64,000 bases of DNA from Verrucosispora sp. NA02020 (GTDB lineage: Bacteria; Actinomycetota; Actinomycetes; Mycobacteriales; Micromonosporaceae): assembly GCF_013364215.1 (NCBI RefSeq), contig NZ_CP054923.1, forward strand, positions 5,146,001-5,210,000, given 5' to 3'. Position numbers and translations under genes: made by a program. Under the pieces are notes generated by a model. It was given only the letters and a program-made list of their open reading frames with translations, was not told the origin of the DNA and searched no databases. Below, piece by piece: positions 44,002 to 54,121 of the stretch (position 1 is its first letter; each line of letters starts with the position of its first letter).

Positions 44002-44658
44002 TCAGCCGCCGATCAGCAGGGCGACGGCGAGTGCCGCGATGATGGCGCTCGACAGCAGGGCCGTGACCAGGCGTCCCCGCGCACCGGTGAGCGTCCGGCC
44101 GAGCAGCGTGCCACCGGCCGCGATCACCAGTTGCCAACTGGCCGAGGCCAGGAACACCCCGAGGGTGAAGAGGGTCGCCGCGCCGGCCCCGGACCCGTAC
44201 CGGCCGCCGCGACCGAGCACCAGTGCGGTGAAGTAGACGACGGTGGCCGGGTTGAGCAGGGTCAGCGCGAGGATGCCGGCGTACGCCCGCAGTGGGGTGT
44301 CCAGCCCTCGCCGCACGGCACCGGGGGCCGGACGGCCGTCGGCGTCCACGGCGGGCCGGGTCGGGCCGGTGGGGCGCAGCGCCCGCCACGCGCCGTGTGC
44401 GGCGAGGGCGAGCAGCACCGCGACGGCGACCAGCCGCAGTGGTGTGGCGAGCGGGGCGAGCCAGCCGACCACGACCGCGCCACCGAACGCCGCGAGCGCG
44501 GCGTAGAGGCCGTCGGCGCTGGCCACCCCGAGCGCGGCGGAGGCACCGACCCGGAACGAGGTGCGGGCGGTGAGCCCCACGATGAGCACCGCGATGGCGC
44601 CGACCGGAATGGCGACGCCGTAGCCGGCGACCACGCCGGCCAGGAACGCGCCGGTCAC
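44002..44658 (-). CDS. LysE-family amino-acid exporter
   Basis: A 218-residue membrane protein with six predicted spans. The first contains GYGVAIPVGAIAVLIVGLTAR, and the central LAYAGILALTLLNPATVVYFTALV carries the NP signature of the LysE/RhtB family. These proteins export amino acids or similar solutes. No regulator of the LysG type is adjacent and the substrate is unknown. The gene lies between the metzincin (same strand) and a gene-free A/T-richer region. Confidence 0.85.
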   Translation of the reverse strand: MTGAFLAGVVAGYGVAIPVGAIAVLIVGLTARTSFRVGASAALGVASADGLYAALAAFGGAVVVGWLAPLATPLRLVAVAVLLALAAHGAWRALRPTGPTRPAVDADGRPAPGAVRRGLDTPLRAYAGILALTLLNPATVVYFTALVLGRGGRYGSGAGAATLFTLGVFLASASWQLVIAAGGTLLGRTLTGARGRLVTALLSSAIIAALAVALLIGG

Positions 44659-45228
44659 GACAGCGGATCAGGTGGCGGGGACCCGGGCGCGACCGGCTGT
44701 CGGCCCGTGGCGACGGGCACGGCGACCGGGCGGGGCATCATCGGGTACGTTCGCACGCCGCCATCCTGCGTCCCCCGCCCGACGGGTGCCACGCATTTAC
44801 GGGCGGCTCCCACCGGGTGTCCCGGCGGACGCGTCACGGCCATCTATCCACGCGTCTCGTCAATGGGACCGAATTGCGAACATCCCCCGCGACGAATTGC
44901 CGCCCGACAATCGTTCCTGGTCGAATCATGTGGATCAGTAGCGGACACACCCGACTCGCCAACCGGAACAAGTCCTGACCACGGAACGTCGAAGACCATC
45001 CACAACGGACAAGCTCTGCCACCCACCAATGACCGACGTTTCCGGCTTGTTTCGGGTAAATGATTCAAGATCGTGGATGCTGAAATCCACCATGCTACGC
45101 GATTCGCGGGACGAATTATATCTCTCAACTTCGATGCGTTGAGGTCCTACCATCTGTGTCAGTCCGTTCCACGGTCACCGGTCGGCCCGTCACAAACGGT
45201 CCGGCTGCGCATCGAAAGGAGGCGGGAG
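44659..45228. other. Gene-free, relatively A/T-rich intergenic region
   Basis: 570 bp between the LysE-type gene (minus) and the S8 protease gene (plus). The part 44860-45170 is clearly poorer in G/C than its neighbours and includes GAATTATATCTCTC (45113-45126), a good -10 candidate for the protease. A short palindrome, GTGGAT...ATCCAC, lies near 45075-45092. An open frame reaching upstream of the protease start is not supported by codon bias. No RNA gene was recognised. Confidence 0.45.
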
Positions 45229-47097
45229 ATGCTCCTCTCCCAGCCGTCCCGGCGTCCCTGGCGCCTCGCCCTCACCGCCGCGGCCACACTCGCCCTGGTG
45301 GCGGTCGCCGCACCTGCCCAGGCCGCCCCCGCGGAGGGTGCGATCGTGCACGCCGGCGACGCCGCCGCCGTCGCCGACTCGTACATCGTCGTGCTCAAGG
45401 ACTCGGCGGTGAGCCGGGCACAGGTCGGGGCCACCGCCAAGACCCTCGCCGGGCGGCACGGCGGCAGCATCGCCCGCACCTACCAGGACGCCCTGCGCGG
45501 CTTCGAGGCCCGACTGACCGAACGAGCGGCCAAGCGGCTGGCGGCCCACCCGTCCGTCGAGTACGTCCAGCAGAACCGCACCGTCAGCATCGCCGGCACC
45601 CAGTCCCCCACCCCGTCCTGGGGACTGGACCGCATCGACCAGCGCTCGCTGCCGCTGAACAACAGCTACGCCTACCCCAACGACGGCACCGGCGTCACCG
45701 CGTACATCATCGACACCGGCATCCGCTTCTCCCACACCGACTTCGGCGGGCGTGCCGTCTCCGGCTTCGACGCCATCGACGGCGGCAGCGCCGACGACGG
45801 CAACGGTCACGGCACCCACGTCGCCGGCACGGTCGGCGGCACCGCGTACGGCGTGGCCAAGGGCGTGACCCTGGTCGGCGTACGGGTGCTGGACAACGGC
45901 GGCGGCGGCACCTACGCGCAGGTCATCGCCGGCATCGACTGGGTCACCGCGGATCACCAGCCGGGCGAGCCGGCGGTGGCGAACATGAGCCTCGGCGGTG
46001 GCCGCGACCAGGCCACCAACGACGCGGTCGCCCGCTCCATCGCCGACGGCGTGGTGTACGCCGTCGCCGCCGGCAACAGCGGCGCCAACGCCTGCAACTA
46101 CTCGCCGGCCAGCACCCCCGAGGCGATCACCGTCGGCGCGACCACCAGCACCGACGCCCGCGCCAGCTACTCCAACTTCGGCACCTGCCTGGACGTCTTC
46201 GCCCCCGGCAGCACGATCACCTCGGCCTGGATCGGCAGCGACACCGCCACCAACACCATCAACGGCACCTCGATGGCCTCCCCGCACGTGGCCGGCGCCG
46301 CCGCCCTGGCCGTGGCCGCCAACCCCGGCTACAGCCCGCAGCAGATCCGCGACCTGCTGGTCGCCGACGCCACCGACAACGTGGTCACCAACCCGGGCGT
46401 CGGCTCCCCGAACAAGCTGCTCTACACCGGCAACATCGTGCCGCCCACCCAGGACTTCGCCCTCACCCTCACCCCGGCGGCCGGTGCCGTCGACCCGGGC
46501 AGCTCCACCACGACCACGGTCGGCACCACCACCACGGTCGGTACTCCGCACAGCATCGCGCTCGGCGTCAGCGGCCTGCCGGCCGGAGTGACCGCGAGCT
46601 TCAGCCCGACCACGGTCACCTCCGGCGACACCGCCACGTTGACCCTGAGCGCCGCCGCCGGCACCGTGCCCGGCCTCTACACGGTGACCGTGCTGGGCAC
46701 CGGGCCGGAGACCACCCAGGGCGCCACCTTCACGCTCACCGTCAACGGCCCGCCCGGCTGCACCCAGGGCAACGCCACCGACTACCCGATCAACGACAAC
46801 AGCACCGTGGAGAGCACGATCGTCATCCACGGGTGCGGACGCGCCGCCAGCGCGGCCAGCACGGTCGAGGTGCGCATCTTCCACACCTGGATCGGTGACC
46901 TGACCGTCTCGCTGATCGCCCCGGACGGCACCGCGTACGTGCTGCACAACCGCACCGGCAGCAGCGCCGACAACATCTTCCAGACCTACACCCGCGACCT
47001 GTCCGGCAAGGCCGCCGACGGCGCCTGGAAGCTCCGGGTCCAGGACTCCGCCAGCGCCGACACCGGCTACCTGGACAGTTGGACGCTGAGCCTGTGA
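45229..47097 (+). CDS. Secreted S8 (subtilisin/kexin-like) serine protease with P-domain
   Basis: A 622-residue preproprotein. The signal peptide is LALTAAATLALVAVAAPAQAA; an inhibitor I9-type propeptide follows (SYIVVLKDSAVSRAQVGATA to SVEYVQQNRTV). The catalytic domain is proteinase K-like with D162 (AYIIDTGI), H194 (NGHGTHVAG) and S348 (GTSMASPHVAG). Then comes a Thr-rich linker with an Ig-like domain (LGVSGLPAGVTASFSP) and a P/Homo B domain at the C-terminus (STVEVRIFHTWIGDLTVSL). AAAGGAGG lies 6 nt before the ATG. Its role is extracellular protein degradation. Confidence 0.93.
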   Translation: MLLSQPSRRPWRLALTAAATLALVAVAAPAQAAPAEGAIVHAGDAAAVADSYIVVLKDSAVSRAQVGATAKTLAGRHGGSIARTYQDALRGFEARLTERAAKRLAAHPSVEYVQQNRTVSIAGTQSPTPSWGLDRIDQRSLPLNNSYAYPNDGTGVTAYIIDTGIRFSHTDFGGRAVSGFDAIDGGSADDGNGHGTHVAGTVGGTAYGVAKGVTLVGVRVLDNGGGGTYAQVIAGIDWVTADHQPGEPAVANMSLGGGRDQATNDAVARSIADGVVYAVAAGNSGANACNYSPASTPEAITVGATTSTDARASYSNFGTCLDVFAPGSTITSAWIGSDTATNTINGTSMASPHVAGAAALAVAANPGYSPQQIRDLLVADATDNVVTNPGVGSPNKLLYTGNIVPPTQDFALTLTPAAGAVDPGSSTTTTVGTTTTVGTPHSIALGVSGLPAGVTASFSPTTVTSGDTATLTLSAAAGTVPGLYTVTVLGTGPETTQGATFTLTVNGPPGCTQGNATDYPINDNSTVESTIVIHGCGRAASAASTVEVRIFHTWIGDLTVSLIAPDGTAYVLHNRTGSSADNIFQTYTRDLSGKAADGAWKLRVQDSASADTGYLDSWTLSL

Positions 47098-47162
47098 CCT
47101 GACTGTCGCGTCGGGCGGGTCACACCGCCCGACACCACAGAAGGCACGGCGCACACACGACA

Positions 47163-47200
47163 GCGCCCGGAGTTCCGGCCATCGGCCGGGCTCCGGGCGC
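47163..47200. terminator. Hairpin terminator between S8 protease and suf operon
   Basis: A 10-bp outer stem (GCGCCCGGAG with 47191-47200) and a 6-bp inner stem, between two convergent transcripts. Confidence 0.75.
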
Positions 47201-47212
47201 CGTGTCGTCAGG

Positions 47213-47614
47213 TCAGACGTTGAAGCCGAGCGAGCGGAGCTGGTCGCGCCCCTCGTCGGTGATCTTGTCCGGCCCCCACGGGGGCAGCCAGACCCAGTTG
47301 ATCCGGATGTCGTTGACCAGGCCACCACCCGGACCGGTGGTCAGCGCCTGGCGGGTCTGGTCCTCGATCACGTCCGTGAGCGGGCAGGCCGCCGAGGTCA
47401 ACGTCATGTCCAGGGTCGCGACGTTGTCGTCGTCGACGTGGACGCCGTACACCAGGCCCAGGTCGACCACGTTGATGCCCAACTCCGGGTCGACGACGTC
47501 CTTCATCGCCTCCTCGATGTCGGCGGCGGCGGCCTTGCCGCCGGTCGCCGCGACCGGCGCGGCAGCCTCGGTGGCCACGCCCCCGTTCTCCGGCGTGCTG
47601 GTTTCCTCGGTCAT
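47213..47614 (-). CDS. sufT: SufT-type DUF59 iron-sulfur assembly protein
   Basis: A 133-residue MIP18/DUF59 protein. After a flexible Ala/Thr-rich N-terminus (about 30 residues) it contains EAMKDVVDPELGINVVDLGLVYGV and the conserved Cys in LTSAACPLTDVIED, ending INWVWLPPWGPDKITDEG. SufT helps mature Fe-S proteins when demand is high. GGAGGTG lies 5 nt before the ATG at 47614. The ATG overlaps the sufU stop as ATGA. It is the last gene of the suf operon, followed by a shared terminator. Confidence 0.93.
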   Translation of the reverse strand: MTEETSTPENGGVATEAAAPVAATGGKAAAADIEEAMKDVVDPELGINVVDLGLVYGVHVDDDNVATLDMTLTSAACPLTDVIEDQTRQALTTGPGGGLVNDIRINWVWLPPWGPDKITDEGRDQLRSLGFNV

Positions 47615-48087
47615 GCCTTCACCTCCGTCGGGCTCGCGCCCACACCGGCGCGTGCCGCGGCGTCCTTGAACGCCATCCACGGCAACAGCGCGCACTTGAC
47701 CCGGGCGGGATAGCGGGCGACACCCTCGAACGCCACCCCGTCGCCGAGCACCTCCTCGTCCGCCGTGACCTGGCCACGGCCGGACACCAACGCCACGAAC
47801 GCCTCGTGCACCTCGAACGCCGCCGCCGCGTCGCGGCCGGTCAGCAGCTCGTGCAGCACGCTCGCCGACGCCTGGCTGATCGAGCAGCCCATGCCGTCGT
47901 ACGACACGTCGTGCAGCACGGTACCGTCGGTGGCCACCCGGACGGTCACCTCGTCGCCGCAGGTCGGGTTGACGTGGTGCGCCTCGCCGACCTGCGCCGC
48001 CGGGTCGGCGGCGTCCCGCAGGCCACGGCCGTGCGGGTGCTTGTAGTGATCCAGGATGATCTCCTGGTAGAGCGACTCAAGCTGCAT
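47611..48087 (-). CDS. sufU: SufU zinc-dependent sulfurtransferase
   Basis: A 158-residue SufU/IscU-fold protein. The three conserved Cys lie in NPTCGDEVTVRV, DGMGCSISQASAS and ARVKCALLPWMA. In Gram-positive bacteria SufU binds zinc and takes persulfide from SufS, stimulating the desulfurase and passing sulfur to SufBCD. The N-terminal LYQEIILDHYKHPHGRG is typical. The gene starts 39 bp after sufS and overlaps sufT by 4 nt. Confidence 0.95.
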   Translation of the reverse strand: MQLESLYQEIILDHYKHPHGRGLRDAADPAAQVGEAHHVNPTCGDEVTVRVATDGTVLHDVSYDGMGCSISQASASVLHELLTGRDAAAAFEVHEAFVALVSGRGQVTADEEVLGDGVAFEGVARYPARVKCALLPWMAFKDAAARAGVGASPTEVKA

Positions 48088-48126
48088 CGGGCCGACCTCC
48101 CGTCGACTCGCCCGGCGTGGCCCGGC

Positions 48127-49431
48127 TCACCGGAACACCGTCCGCACCTGTTCCAGACCCGCGACCAGGGCGTCGATCTCCTCGGTGGTGGTGTACAGGT
48201 AGAACGAGGCCCGCGTCGTCGCCGGCACCCCGAAGCGCCGGCAGACCGGACGGGCGCAGTGGTGACCGACCCGCACCTGCACGCCGAGCGAGTCGAGCAC
48301 CTGCCCCACGTCGTGCGGGTGCACGTCGGCCAGGTCGAACGAGATCGTGCCACCCCGACCCACCGGCACCTCCGGACCGAAGATCCGCAGGCCCGGCACG
48401 GTGGCCAGAGCGTCCAACGCGTACGCGGTCAGCCGCTTCTCGTGCCACTGGATCGCCCGCATGCCGAGGCCGGTCAGGTAGTCCACGGCCGCACCGAGCG
48501 CCACCGCCTCGGCGATCGGCGGCGTACCCGCCTCGAAGCGGGCCGGCGGCGGCGCGTACGTCGAGCCGTCCATCGACACCGTCTCGATCATCGAACCGCC
48601 ACCGAAGACCGGCGGCATGGCCGCCAGCAGCTCGGCCCGCCCCCACAGCACCCCGATGCCGGTCGGGCCGCACATCTTGTGCCCGGTGAAGACGATGAAG
48701 TCGGCGTCCAGGTCGACCACGTCGATCGGCATGTGCGGCACCGACTGCGAGCAGTCCAGCAGCAGCAGCGCACCCACCTCGCGCACCCGCGCGGTGATCC
48801 GCGAGGTGGCGTTGACCGTGCCGAGGATGTTGGACATGTGCACCAGCGAGACGATCTTCGTCCGCTCGTTGACCAGGTCCGCCAGCCCCGACTCGTCCAG
48901 CCGGCCGTTGTCGGTGACCGGGAACCAGCGCAGCGTCGCACCGGTCCGCTCGCAGAGCAACTGCCACGGCACGATGTTCGAGTGGTGCTCCATCTCGGAG
49001 ATCACCACCTCGTCACCGGGCCCGAGCCGGAACCGCGGGTCGCCGTCGGCGCGCAGCGAGGCGTTGGAGAAGGCGTACGCCACGATGTTGATCGCCTCGG
49101 TGGAGTTCTTGGTGAACACCACCTCGTCCACGCTCGGCGCGTTGACGAACGCGGCGATCCTCGCCCGGGCCCCCTCGTACGCCTCGGTCGCCTCGGTGCC
49201 CAGGGTGTGCACCGACCGGGACACGTTGGCGTTGTGCCGGCGGTAGTGCTCGTCCAGCACGGCGAGCACCTGGCGCGGCTTGTGCGAGGTGTTGGCGCTG
49301 TCCAGGTAGACCAGCGGATGCCCGTTGACCTCCCGATCGAGGATCGGGAAGTCGGCGCGTACCGCCGCCACGTCGTAGCCGGGCACGTCGTCGTACTGCG
49401 GCATCCCGGACGGGATCGCGATGGTGGTCAT
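48127..49431 (-). CDS. sufS: Cysteine desulfurase SufS
   Basis: A 434-residue PLP enzyme of group II. The PLP-binding Lys is in FIVFTGHKMCGPTGIG, and the active-site Cys is in RVGHHCARPVCRRFGVP. It removes sulfur from cysteine as a persulfide for Fe-S assembly and hands it to SufU. The N-terminus contains YDVAAVRADFPILDREVNG and YLDSANTSHKPRQVL. It lies 25 bp downstream of sufC and 39 bp upstream of sufU on the same strand. Confidence 0.96.
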   Translation of the reverse strand: MTTIAIPSGMPQYDDVPGYDVAAVRADFPILDREVNGHPLVYLDSANTSHKPRQVLAVLDEHYRRHNANVSRSVHTLGTEATEAYEGARARIAAFVNAPSVDEVVFTKNSTEAINIVAYAFSNASLRADGDPRFRLGPGDEVVISEMEHHSNIVPWQLLCERTGATLRWFPVTDNGRLDESGLADLVNERTKIVSLVHMSNILGTVNATSRITARVREVGALLLLDCSQSVPHMPIDVVDLDADFIVFTGHKMCGPTGIGVLWGRAELLAAMPPVFGGGSMIETVSMDGSTYAPPPARFEAGTPPIAEAVALGAAVDYLTGLGMRAIQWHEKRLTAYALDALATVPGLRIFGPEVPVGRGGTISFDLADVHPHDVGQVLDSLGVQVRVGHHCARPVCRRFGVPATTRASFYLYTTTEEIDALVAGLEQVRTVFR

Positions 49432-49456
49432 CGTGGTGACCGGCCCTTCCCTCGGC

Positions 49457-50230
49457 TCAGGCCCGCGCCGACCCGGCCCCGGCGACGTACCGCTCGTAGC
49501 CCTCTTCCTCGAGCTTGTCGGCCAGCTCCGGGCCGCCTTCCTCGACGATCCGGCCGGCCACGAAGACGTGCACGTAGTCGGGCTTGATGTAGCGCAGGAT
49601 GCGGGTGTAATGGGTGATCAGCAGCAGGCCGGTGTCACCGGTGTCGCGGACCCGGTTGACGCCCTCGCTCACCACGCGCAGCGCGTCCACGTCGAGGCCG
49701 GAGTCGGTCTCGTCGAGGATGGCGATCTTCGGCTTGAGCAGTTCGAGCTGCACGATCTCGTGCCGCTTCTTCTCACCGCCGGAGAAGCCCTCGTTGACGT
49801 TGCGCTGGGCGAAGGCCGGGTCCATGTGCAGACGCTCCATGGCACCGCGCAGCTCGCCACCCCAGGTACGCAGCTTCGGCGCCTCGCCGTCCAGCGCGGT
49901 CTTGGCCGTCCGCAGGAAGTTCGCCACCGACACGCCGGGCACCTCGACCGGGTACTGCATGGCGAGGAACAGACCGGCGCGGGCCCGCTCGTCGACCGAG
50001 AGTTCCAGCACGTCGACGCCGTCGAGGGTGACCGACCCGCCGGTGATCTCGTACTTCGGGTGACCGGCGATCGAGTACGCCAGGGTCGACTTGCCGGAGC
50101 CGTTCGGGCCCATGATCGCGTGCGTCTCACCGGAGCGCACGGTCAGGTCGACACCGGCCAGGATCGGCTTGAGCTCACCCTCGGGCAGCTTGACCGACAC
50201 CTGCAGGTCACGGATCTCCAAGGTGCTCAT
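49457..50230 (-). CDS. sufC: Fe-S assembly ATPase SufC
   Basis: A 257-residue ABC-type ATPase without a membrane partner. Walker A is MGPNGSGKSTLAYSIAG, the signature is GFSGGEKKRHEIVQLELL and Walker B is IAILDETDSGLDVDAL. SufC forms the scaffold complex with SufB and SufD and drives cluster assembly. Its ATG shares one base with the stop of the Rieske-type gene (TAATG), so it is strongly coupled. Confidence 0.96.
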   Translation of the reverse strand: MSTLEIRDLQVSVKLPEGELKPILAGVDLTVRSGETHAIMGPNGSGKSTLAYSIAGHPKYEITGGSVTLDGVDVLELSVDERARAGLFLAMQYPVEVPGVSVANFLRTAKTALDGEAPKLRTWGGELRGAMERLHMDPAFAQRNVNEGFSGGEKKRHEIVQLELLKPKIAILDETDSGLDVDALRVVSEGVNRVRDTGDTGLLLITHYTRILRYIKPDYVHVFVAGRIVEEGGPELADKLEEEGYERYVAGAGSARA

Positions 50231-50556
50231 TATCGGGTCACTCCATTACTCGGCGTCAGGCTGACGTAGATGTCGCCGTCGCGGACTTCGACGGGATAGA
50301 CGGGTACGGGTTCGGTCGCCGGCAGCCCGCTCGGCTCGCCGGTACGCAGGTCGAAGCGGGAGCCGTGCAGCCAGCACTCCAGGGTGCAGCCGGACACCTC
50401 CCCCTCGGAGAGGGCCACCGCGGCGTGCGAGCACTCATCGTGCACGGCGTAGAACACGTCGTCCTCGGCGTGCACGAGCGCGATCGCGGTGCCGTCGACG
50501 TCGGCGCTGACCGCGGTGCCCTTCGGCACGTCCTCGACGGCGCAGACACGGATCAT
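50230..50556 (-). CDS. Rieske-type ferredoxin of the suf operon
   Basis: A 108-residue Rieske [2Fe-2S] protein. The ligand motifs are DECSHAAVALSEG (C-x-H box 1) and CTLECWLHGSRFDLRTG (C-x2-H box 2; Cys of CWLHGS and the His), as in dioxygenase ferredoxins and NirD-like subunits. A Rieske gene between sufD and sufC is a usual actinobacterial arrangement, and it may supply electrons or be an early client. It overlaps sufD and sufC by 1 nt on each side (TGATG and TAATG). Confidence 0.93.
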   Translation of the reverse strand: MIRVCAVEDVPKGTAVSADVDGTAIALVHAEDDVFYAVHDECSHAAVALSEGEVSGCTLECWLHGSRFDLRTGEPSGLPATEPVPVYPVEVRDGDIYVSLTPSNGVTR

Positions 50557-51701
50557 CAGGCGCCGGCCTTGGTCAGGCGGGCCTCGATCGTCTCCCCGAG
50601 CCGCTCGCGCAGCTCCTCGACCGGGATCTTGTTGAGCAGCTCGGCGAAGAAGCCGCGTACCACCAGGCGACGGGCCTCGGCCGCCGGGATGCCCCGGGCC
50701 ATCAGGTAGAACAGCTGCTCGTCGTCGAAGCGGCCGGTGGCGCTCGCGTGCCCGGCACCGGCGATCTCGCCGGTCTCGATCTCCAGGTTCGGCACGGAGT
50801 CGGCCCGGGCACCGTCGCTGAGCAGCAGGTTCCGGTTGATCTCGTACGTGTCGGTGCCGGTCGCCTCGGCGCGGATCAGCACGTCGCCGACCCAGACCGT
50901 CCGGGCGCTGTCACCCTGCAACGCGCCCCGGTAGCCGACGTAGCTGCGGCAGTCCGGCACCGTGTGGTCGACCAGTTGGCGGTGCTCCAGGTGCTGGCCG
51001 GAGTCGGCGAAGTAGACGCCGTACAGCTCGGCCTCGCCGCCCCGGTCGGTGTACTCGACGGTGGTGAACTGGCGCACCAGGTCGCCGCCGAGCGTGGCCT
51101 GGACGTGCACCACACGGGCGTCCCGGCCCAGCTTCACCTTGAGGTGCTGCGCCTGCACCGCGTCGTCGGCCCAGTCGGAGACGGTGACCAGCGTCAGCTT
51201 CGCGCCGTCGGCCACGGTCACCTCGACGTTGTCGGCCAGCGTCGCCGAACCGACGTGCTCCAGCACCAGGGTCGCCTCGGCGAAGCGCTCCACCTGCACG
51301 ACGGTGTGCCCGAAGGCCACCCCCTCGGCGCTCTCGCCGACCACCCGTACGGTCACCGGCCCGGCCGGGACGGCCTCCCGGGCGACCCGCACCAGCAGCG
51401 CCTGGCCGGCACCGCCGTACGCCAGCGCGCTGATCCGGTCGAACGGGGTCAGCACGCTGCCGACCCGCTCGTCGTCCCGGTCGACGCGCTCCACCGTCAC
51501 GCCCTCGGGCAGGTCGGCGTACTCGTGCCGGACCGTGCCGGTCGCGGTGCGGCCGTCACCGACCAGCCCGCGCAACCGCTTGAGCGGGGTGAAACGCCAT
51601 TCCTCCTCCAGGCCGGTCAGGGCCGGGAAGTCGGCGACGTCGTACGAGCGCAGCGCCTGCGACTTGGTGCTCGGCGGCGGTGCGGAAGCCTGGGTAGTCA
51701 T
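50556..51701 (-). CDS. sufD: Fe-S assembly scaffold protein SufD
   Basis: A 381-residue beta-helix protein of the SufB/SufD family. The core includes YGVYFADSGQHLEHRQLVDH and ALQGDSARTVWVGDVLIRAEATGTDTYE, ending in GHASATGRFDDEQLFYLMARG with the family helix bundle. It pairs with SufB on SufC. The gene lies 82 bp after sufB and shares one base with the Rieske gene. No catalytic residue is expected; the conserved His needed at the SufB-SufD interface is in GHASATG. Confidence 0.94.
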   Translation of the reverse strand: MTTQASAPPPSTKSQALRSYDVADFPALTGLEEEWRFTPLKRLRGLVGDGRTATGTVRHEYADLPEGVTVERVDRDDERVGSVLTPFDRISALAYGGAGQALLVRVAREAVPAGPVTVRVVGESAEGVAFGHTVVQVERFAEATLVLEHVGSATLADNVEVTVADGAKLTLVTVSDWADDAVQAQHLKVKLGRDARVVHVQATLGGDLVRQFTTVEYTDRGGEAELYGVYFADSGQHLEHRQLVDHTVPDCRSYVGYRGALQGDSARTVWVGDVLIRAEATGTDTYEINRNLLLSDGARADSVPNLEIETGEIAGAGHASATGRFDDEQLFYLMARGIPAAEARRLVVRGFFAELLNKIPVEELRERLGETIEARLTKAGA

Positions 51702-51783
51702 CTCGTCCTTGGTCTGTTCTCACGACGACGGTCTGTGGTGCGAGGGTGGCGGGCCGACGCGAGCCGGCCCGCCGGTGGGCGGG

Positions 51784-53214
51784 TCAGCCGACCGCGCCCT
51801 CCATCTGCAGCTCGATCAGGCGGTTGAGCTCCAGGGCGTACTCCATCGGCAGTTCCTTGGCGATCGGCTCGATGAAGCCGCGCACGATCATCGCCATCGC
51901 CTCGTCCTCGCTCAGGCCCCGGCTCATCAGGTAGAAGAGCTGGTCCTCGCTGACCTTGGAGACGGTCGCCTCGTGCCCCATCGACACGTCGTCCTCGCGG
52001 ATGTCGACGTACGGATAGGTGTCGGAGCGGGAGATGGTGTCCACCAGCAGGGCGTCGCACTTGACCGTGCTGGCGCTGCTGTGCGAGCCCTCCAGGACCT
52101 GCACCAGACCCCGGTAGGAGGTCCGGCCGCCGCCCCGGGCGATGGACTTCGACACGATCGTGCTGCTGGTGTGCGGCGCGGCGTGCACCATCTTGGCGCC
52201 GGCGTCCTGGTGCTGGCCCTCGCCGGCCATGGCCACCGAGAGCACCTCGCCCTTGGCGTGCTCGCCGGTCATGTAGACCGCCGGGTACTTCATGGTCACC
52301 TTGGAGCCGATGTTGCCGTCGATCCACTCCATGGTCGCGCCCTCGTGGCAGACCGCGCGCTTGGTGACCAGGTTGTAGACGTTGTTCGACCAGTTCTGGA
52401 TGGTCGTGTAACGGCACCGGGCGTTCTTCTTGACGATGATCTCCACCACGGCGCTGTGCAGCGAGTCCGAGGAGTAGATCGGCGCGGTGCAACCCTCGAC
52501 GTAGTGCACGTACGCGCCCTCGTCGACGATGATCAGCGTCCGCTCGAACTGGCCCATGTTCTCGGTGTTGATCCGGAAGTACGCCTGCAGCGGGATCTCC
52601 ACGTGCACGCCCTTCGGCACGTAGATGAACGAGCCGCCGGACCACACGGAGGTGTTCAGGGCGGCGAACTTGTTGTCGCCGACCGGGATCACCGTGCCGA
52701 AGTACTCCTTGAAGACGTCCTCGTGCTCCTTGAGGGCGGTGTCGGTGTCCAGGAAGAGGACACCCTGCTCCTCCAGGTCCTCACGGATCTTGTGGTAGAC
52801 CACCTCGGACTCGTACTGGGCGGCCACACCGGCGACGAGACGCTGCTTCTCCGCCTCCGGGATGCCCAGCTTGTCGTAGGTGTTCTTGATGTCCTCCGGC
52901 AGGTCCTCCCAGCTGGCGGCCTGCTTCTCGGTGGAACGCACGAAGTACTTGATGTTGTCGAAGTCGATCCCGGTGAGGTCGGCGCCCCAGGCCGGCATCG
53001 GCTTGCGCCCGAACAGCCGCAGACCCTTCAGCCGCAGGTCGAGCATCCACGCGGGCTCGTTCTTCTTGGCCGAGATGTCCCGCACCACCGCCTCGCTGAG
53101 GCCACGCTGGGCGACCGCCCCGGCGACGTCCGGGTCGGCCCAGCCGTACTCGTAGTTGCCCAGGGCGGCGAGCTGCTCCTCCTGGGTCAGGGGCTGGACG
53201 ATCTGCTCGGTCAT
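51784..53214 (-). CDS. sufB: Fe-S assembly scaffold protein SufB
   Basis: A 476-residue protein with the full SufB signature: [41 protein letters not shown] (candidate persulfide Cys) and [20 protein letters not shown]. Together with SufC and SufD it builds the nascent cluster. The length is normal and no intein interrupts it, unlike many mycobacterial SufB proteins. Its ATG overlaps the sufR stop as ATGA, so repressor and scaffold are coupled. Confidence 0.96.
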   Translation of the reverse strand: MTEQIVQPLTQEEQLAALGNYEYGWADPDVAGAVAQRGLSEAVVRDISAKKNEPAWMLDLRLKGLRLFGRKPMPAWGADLTGIDFDNIKYFVRSTEKQAASWEDLPEDIKNTYDKLGIPEAEKQRLVAGVAAQYESEVVYHKIREDLEEQGVLFLDTDTALKEHEDVFKEYFGTVIPVGDNKFAALNTSVWSGGSFIYVPKGVHVEIPLQAYFRINTENMGQFERTLIIVDEGAYVHYVEGCTAPIYSSDSLHSAVVEIIVKKNARCRYTTIQNWSNNVYNLVTKRAVCHEGATMEWIDGNIGSKVTMKYPAVYMTGEHAKGEVLSVAMAGEGQHQDAGAKMVHAAPHTSSTIVSKSIARGGGRTSYRGLVQVLEGSHSSASTVKCDALLVDTISRSDTYPYVDIREDDVSMGHEATVSKVSEDQLFYLMSRGLSEDEAMAMIVRGFIEPIAKELPMEYALELNRLIELQMEGAVG

Positions 53215-54014
53215 CTATCTGTCCTCACAGTGGTGACGGTCTTACCGGACTGGGCAGGCGACGAGCCCGGAATGTGCGTGGTGCACACCCCGTCGCCGTG
53301 CGCGATGGTGGCCAGGCGCTGCACGTGGGTGCCGACCAGGCGAGAGATCACCGTGGTCTCGGCCTCGCACAACGCAGGGAACTCGGCGGCCACGTGCGCC
53401 ACCGGGCAGTGGTGCTGGCAGAGCTGGCCGCCGGAAGCGATCGTGGACGCACTGGCAGCGTATCCCTCGGCGGTCAACGCCGCGGCGAGTGCCTCGGCAC
53501 GCGCCATCGGATCGTCCCCGGCGTCGCTCAGGGCGGCCTGACAGCGCGCCTCCAGCGCGGCCACCTGCTCGGCGGCGAAGTCCTCCACCGCGCGGGAGCC
53601 GCCGGTACGGGCGATCCACCGCAGCGCCGCGGTGGCCATGTTGTCGTAGTGGTGGGTGCCGCAGCGGCTGCGGGCGGCGTCGGTCAGCAGGAACACCTTG
53701 GCCGGGCGACCCCGCCCCCGGTGGCCGCGGACGGTCTGCTCACGGGCGACCACGTCGCCGTCGGCGAGCATCGCGTCCAGATGCCGACGGATCGCCGCCG
53801 GGCTGAGCCCCAGCGCGTCGCCGAGTTGGGCGGCGGTGGCGGCGCGACGCTCCAGCAGCAACTGGGTGACCCGATCCCGGGTCGACAGGTCGGCGGCGGG
53901 CGCCACTTCCGAGCTGGGCGGAAGTTCCGTGGCAGGCGGCACCGGGCCACCGGCGGCCGAACCGGCCGTCGGCGGGTACCCGGGGAACCCTGCCGCCTTT
54001 TTCACAACGCCCAC
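53211..54014 (-). CDS. sufR: Fe-S-sensing repressor SufR
   Basis: A 267-residue DeoR/ArsR-like regulator heading the suf operon. It has a Pro/Ala-rich N-terminus, then a winged helix ([20 protein letters not shown] and [15 protein letters not shown]). The C-terminal Fe-S binding region has [21 protein letters not shown], with three Cys as expected for SufR. It represses the operon while its cluster is present. Start choice is uncertain: GTG 54014 or GTG 54005 fit best, and neither has a strong ribosome-binding site. A TTACGTAA palindrome lies just upstream (54016-54023) in the shared promoter region with cox15. Overlaps sufB by 4 nt. Confidence 0.9.
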   Translation of the reverse strand: MGVVKKAAGFPGYPPTAGSAAGGPVPPATELPPSSEVAPAADLSTRDRVTQLLLERRAATAAQLGDALGLSPAAIRRHLDAMLADGDVVAREQTVRGHRGRGRPAKVFLLTDAARSRCGTHHYDNMATAALRWIARTGGSRAVEDFAAEQVAALEARCQAALSDAGDDPMARAEALAAALTAEGYAASASTIASGGQLCQHHCPVAHVAAEFPALCEAETTVISRLVGTHVQRLATIAHGDGVCTTHIPGSSPAQSGKTVTTVRTDR

Positions 54015-54121
54015 GTTACGTAATTCGCCAGACGCCTGCAAACGCGGGGTCCGGTGATCCGAACCACCGAGCGGGCGGAGTCACCCGATCAGCGTCAACT
54101 ACGGTGCGTAGGATTCGCTCC

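Noticed and set aside
44860-45170. A/T-richer stretch as a horizontally acquired island
   Set aside because: It is short, contains no gene or mobile-element end, and is better explained as a promoter region of the S8 protease.
51784-53214. Intein in SufB
   Set aside because: The protein aligns at normal SufB length (476 residues) with uninterrupted motifs.
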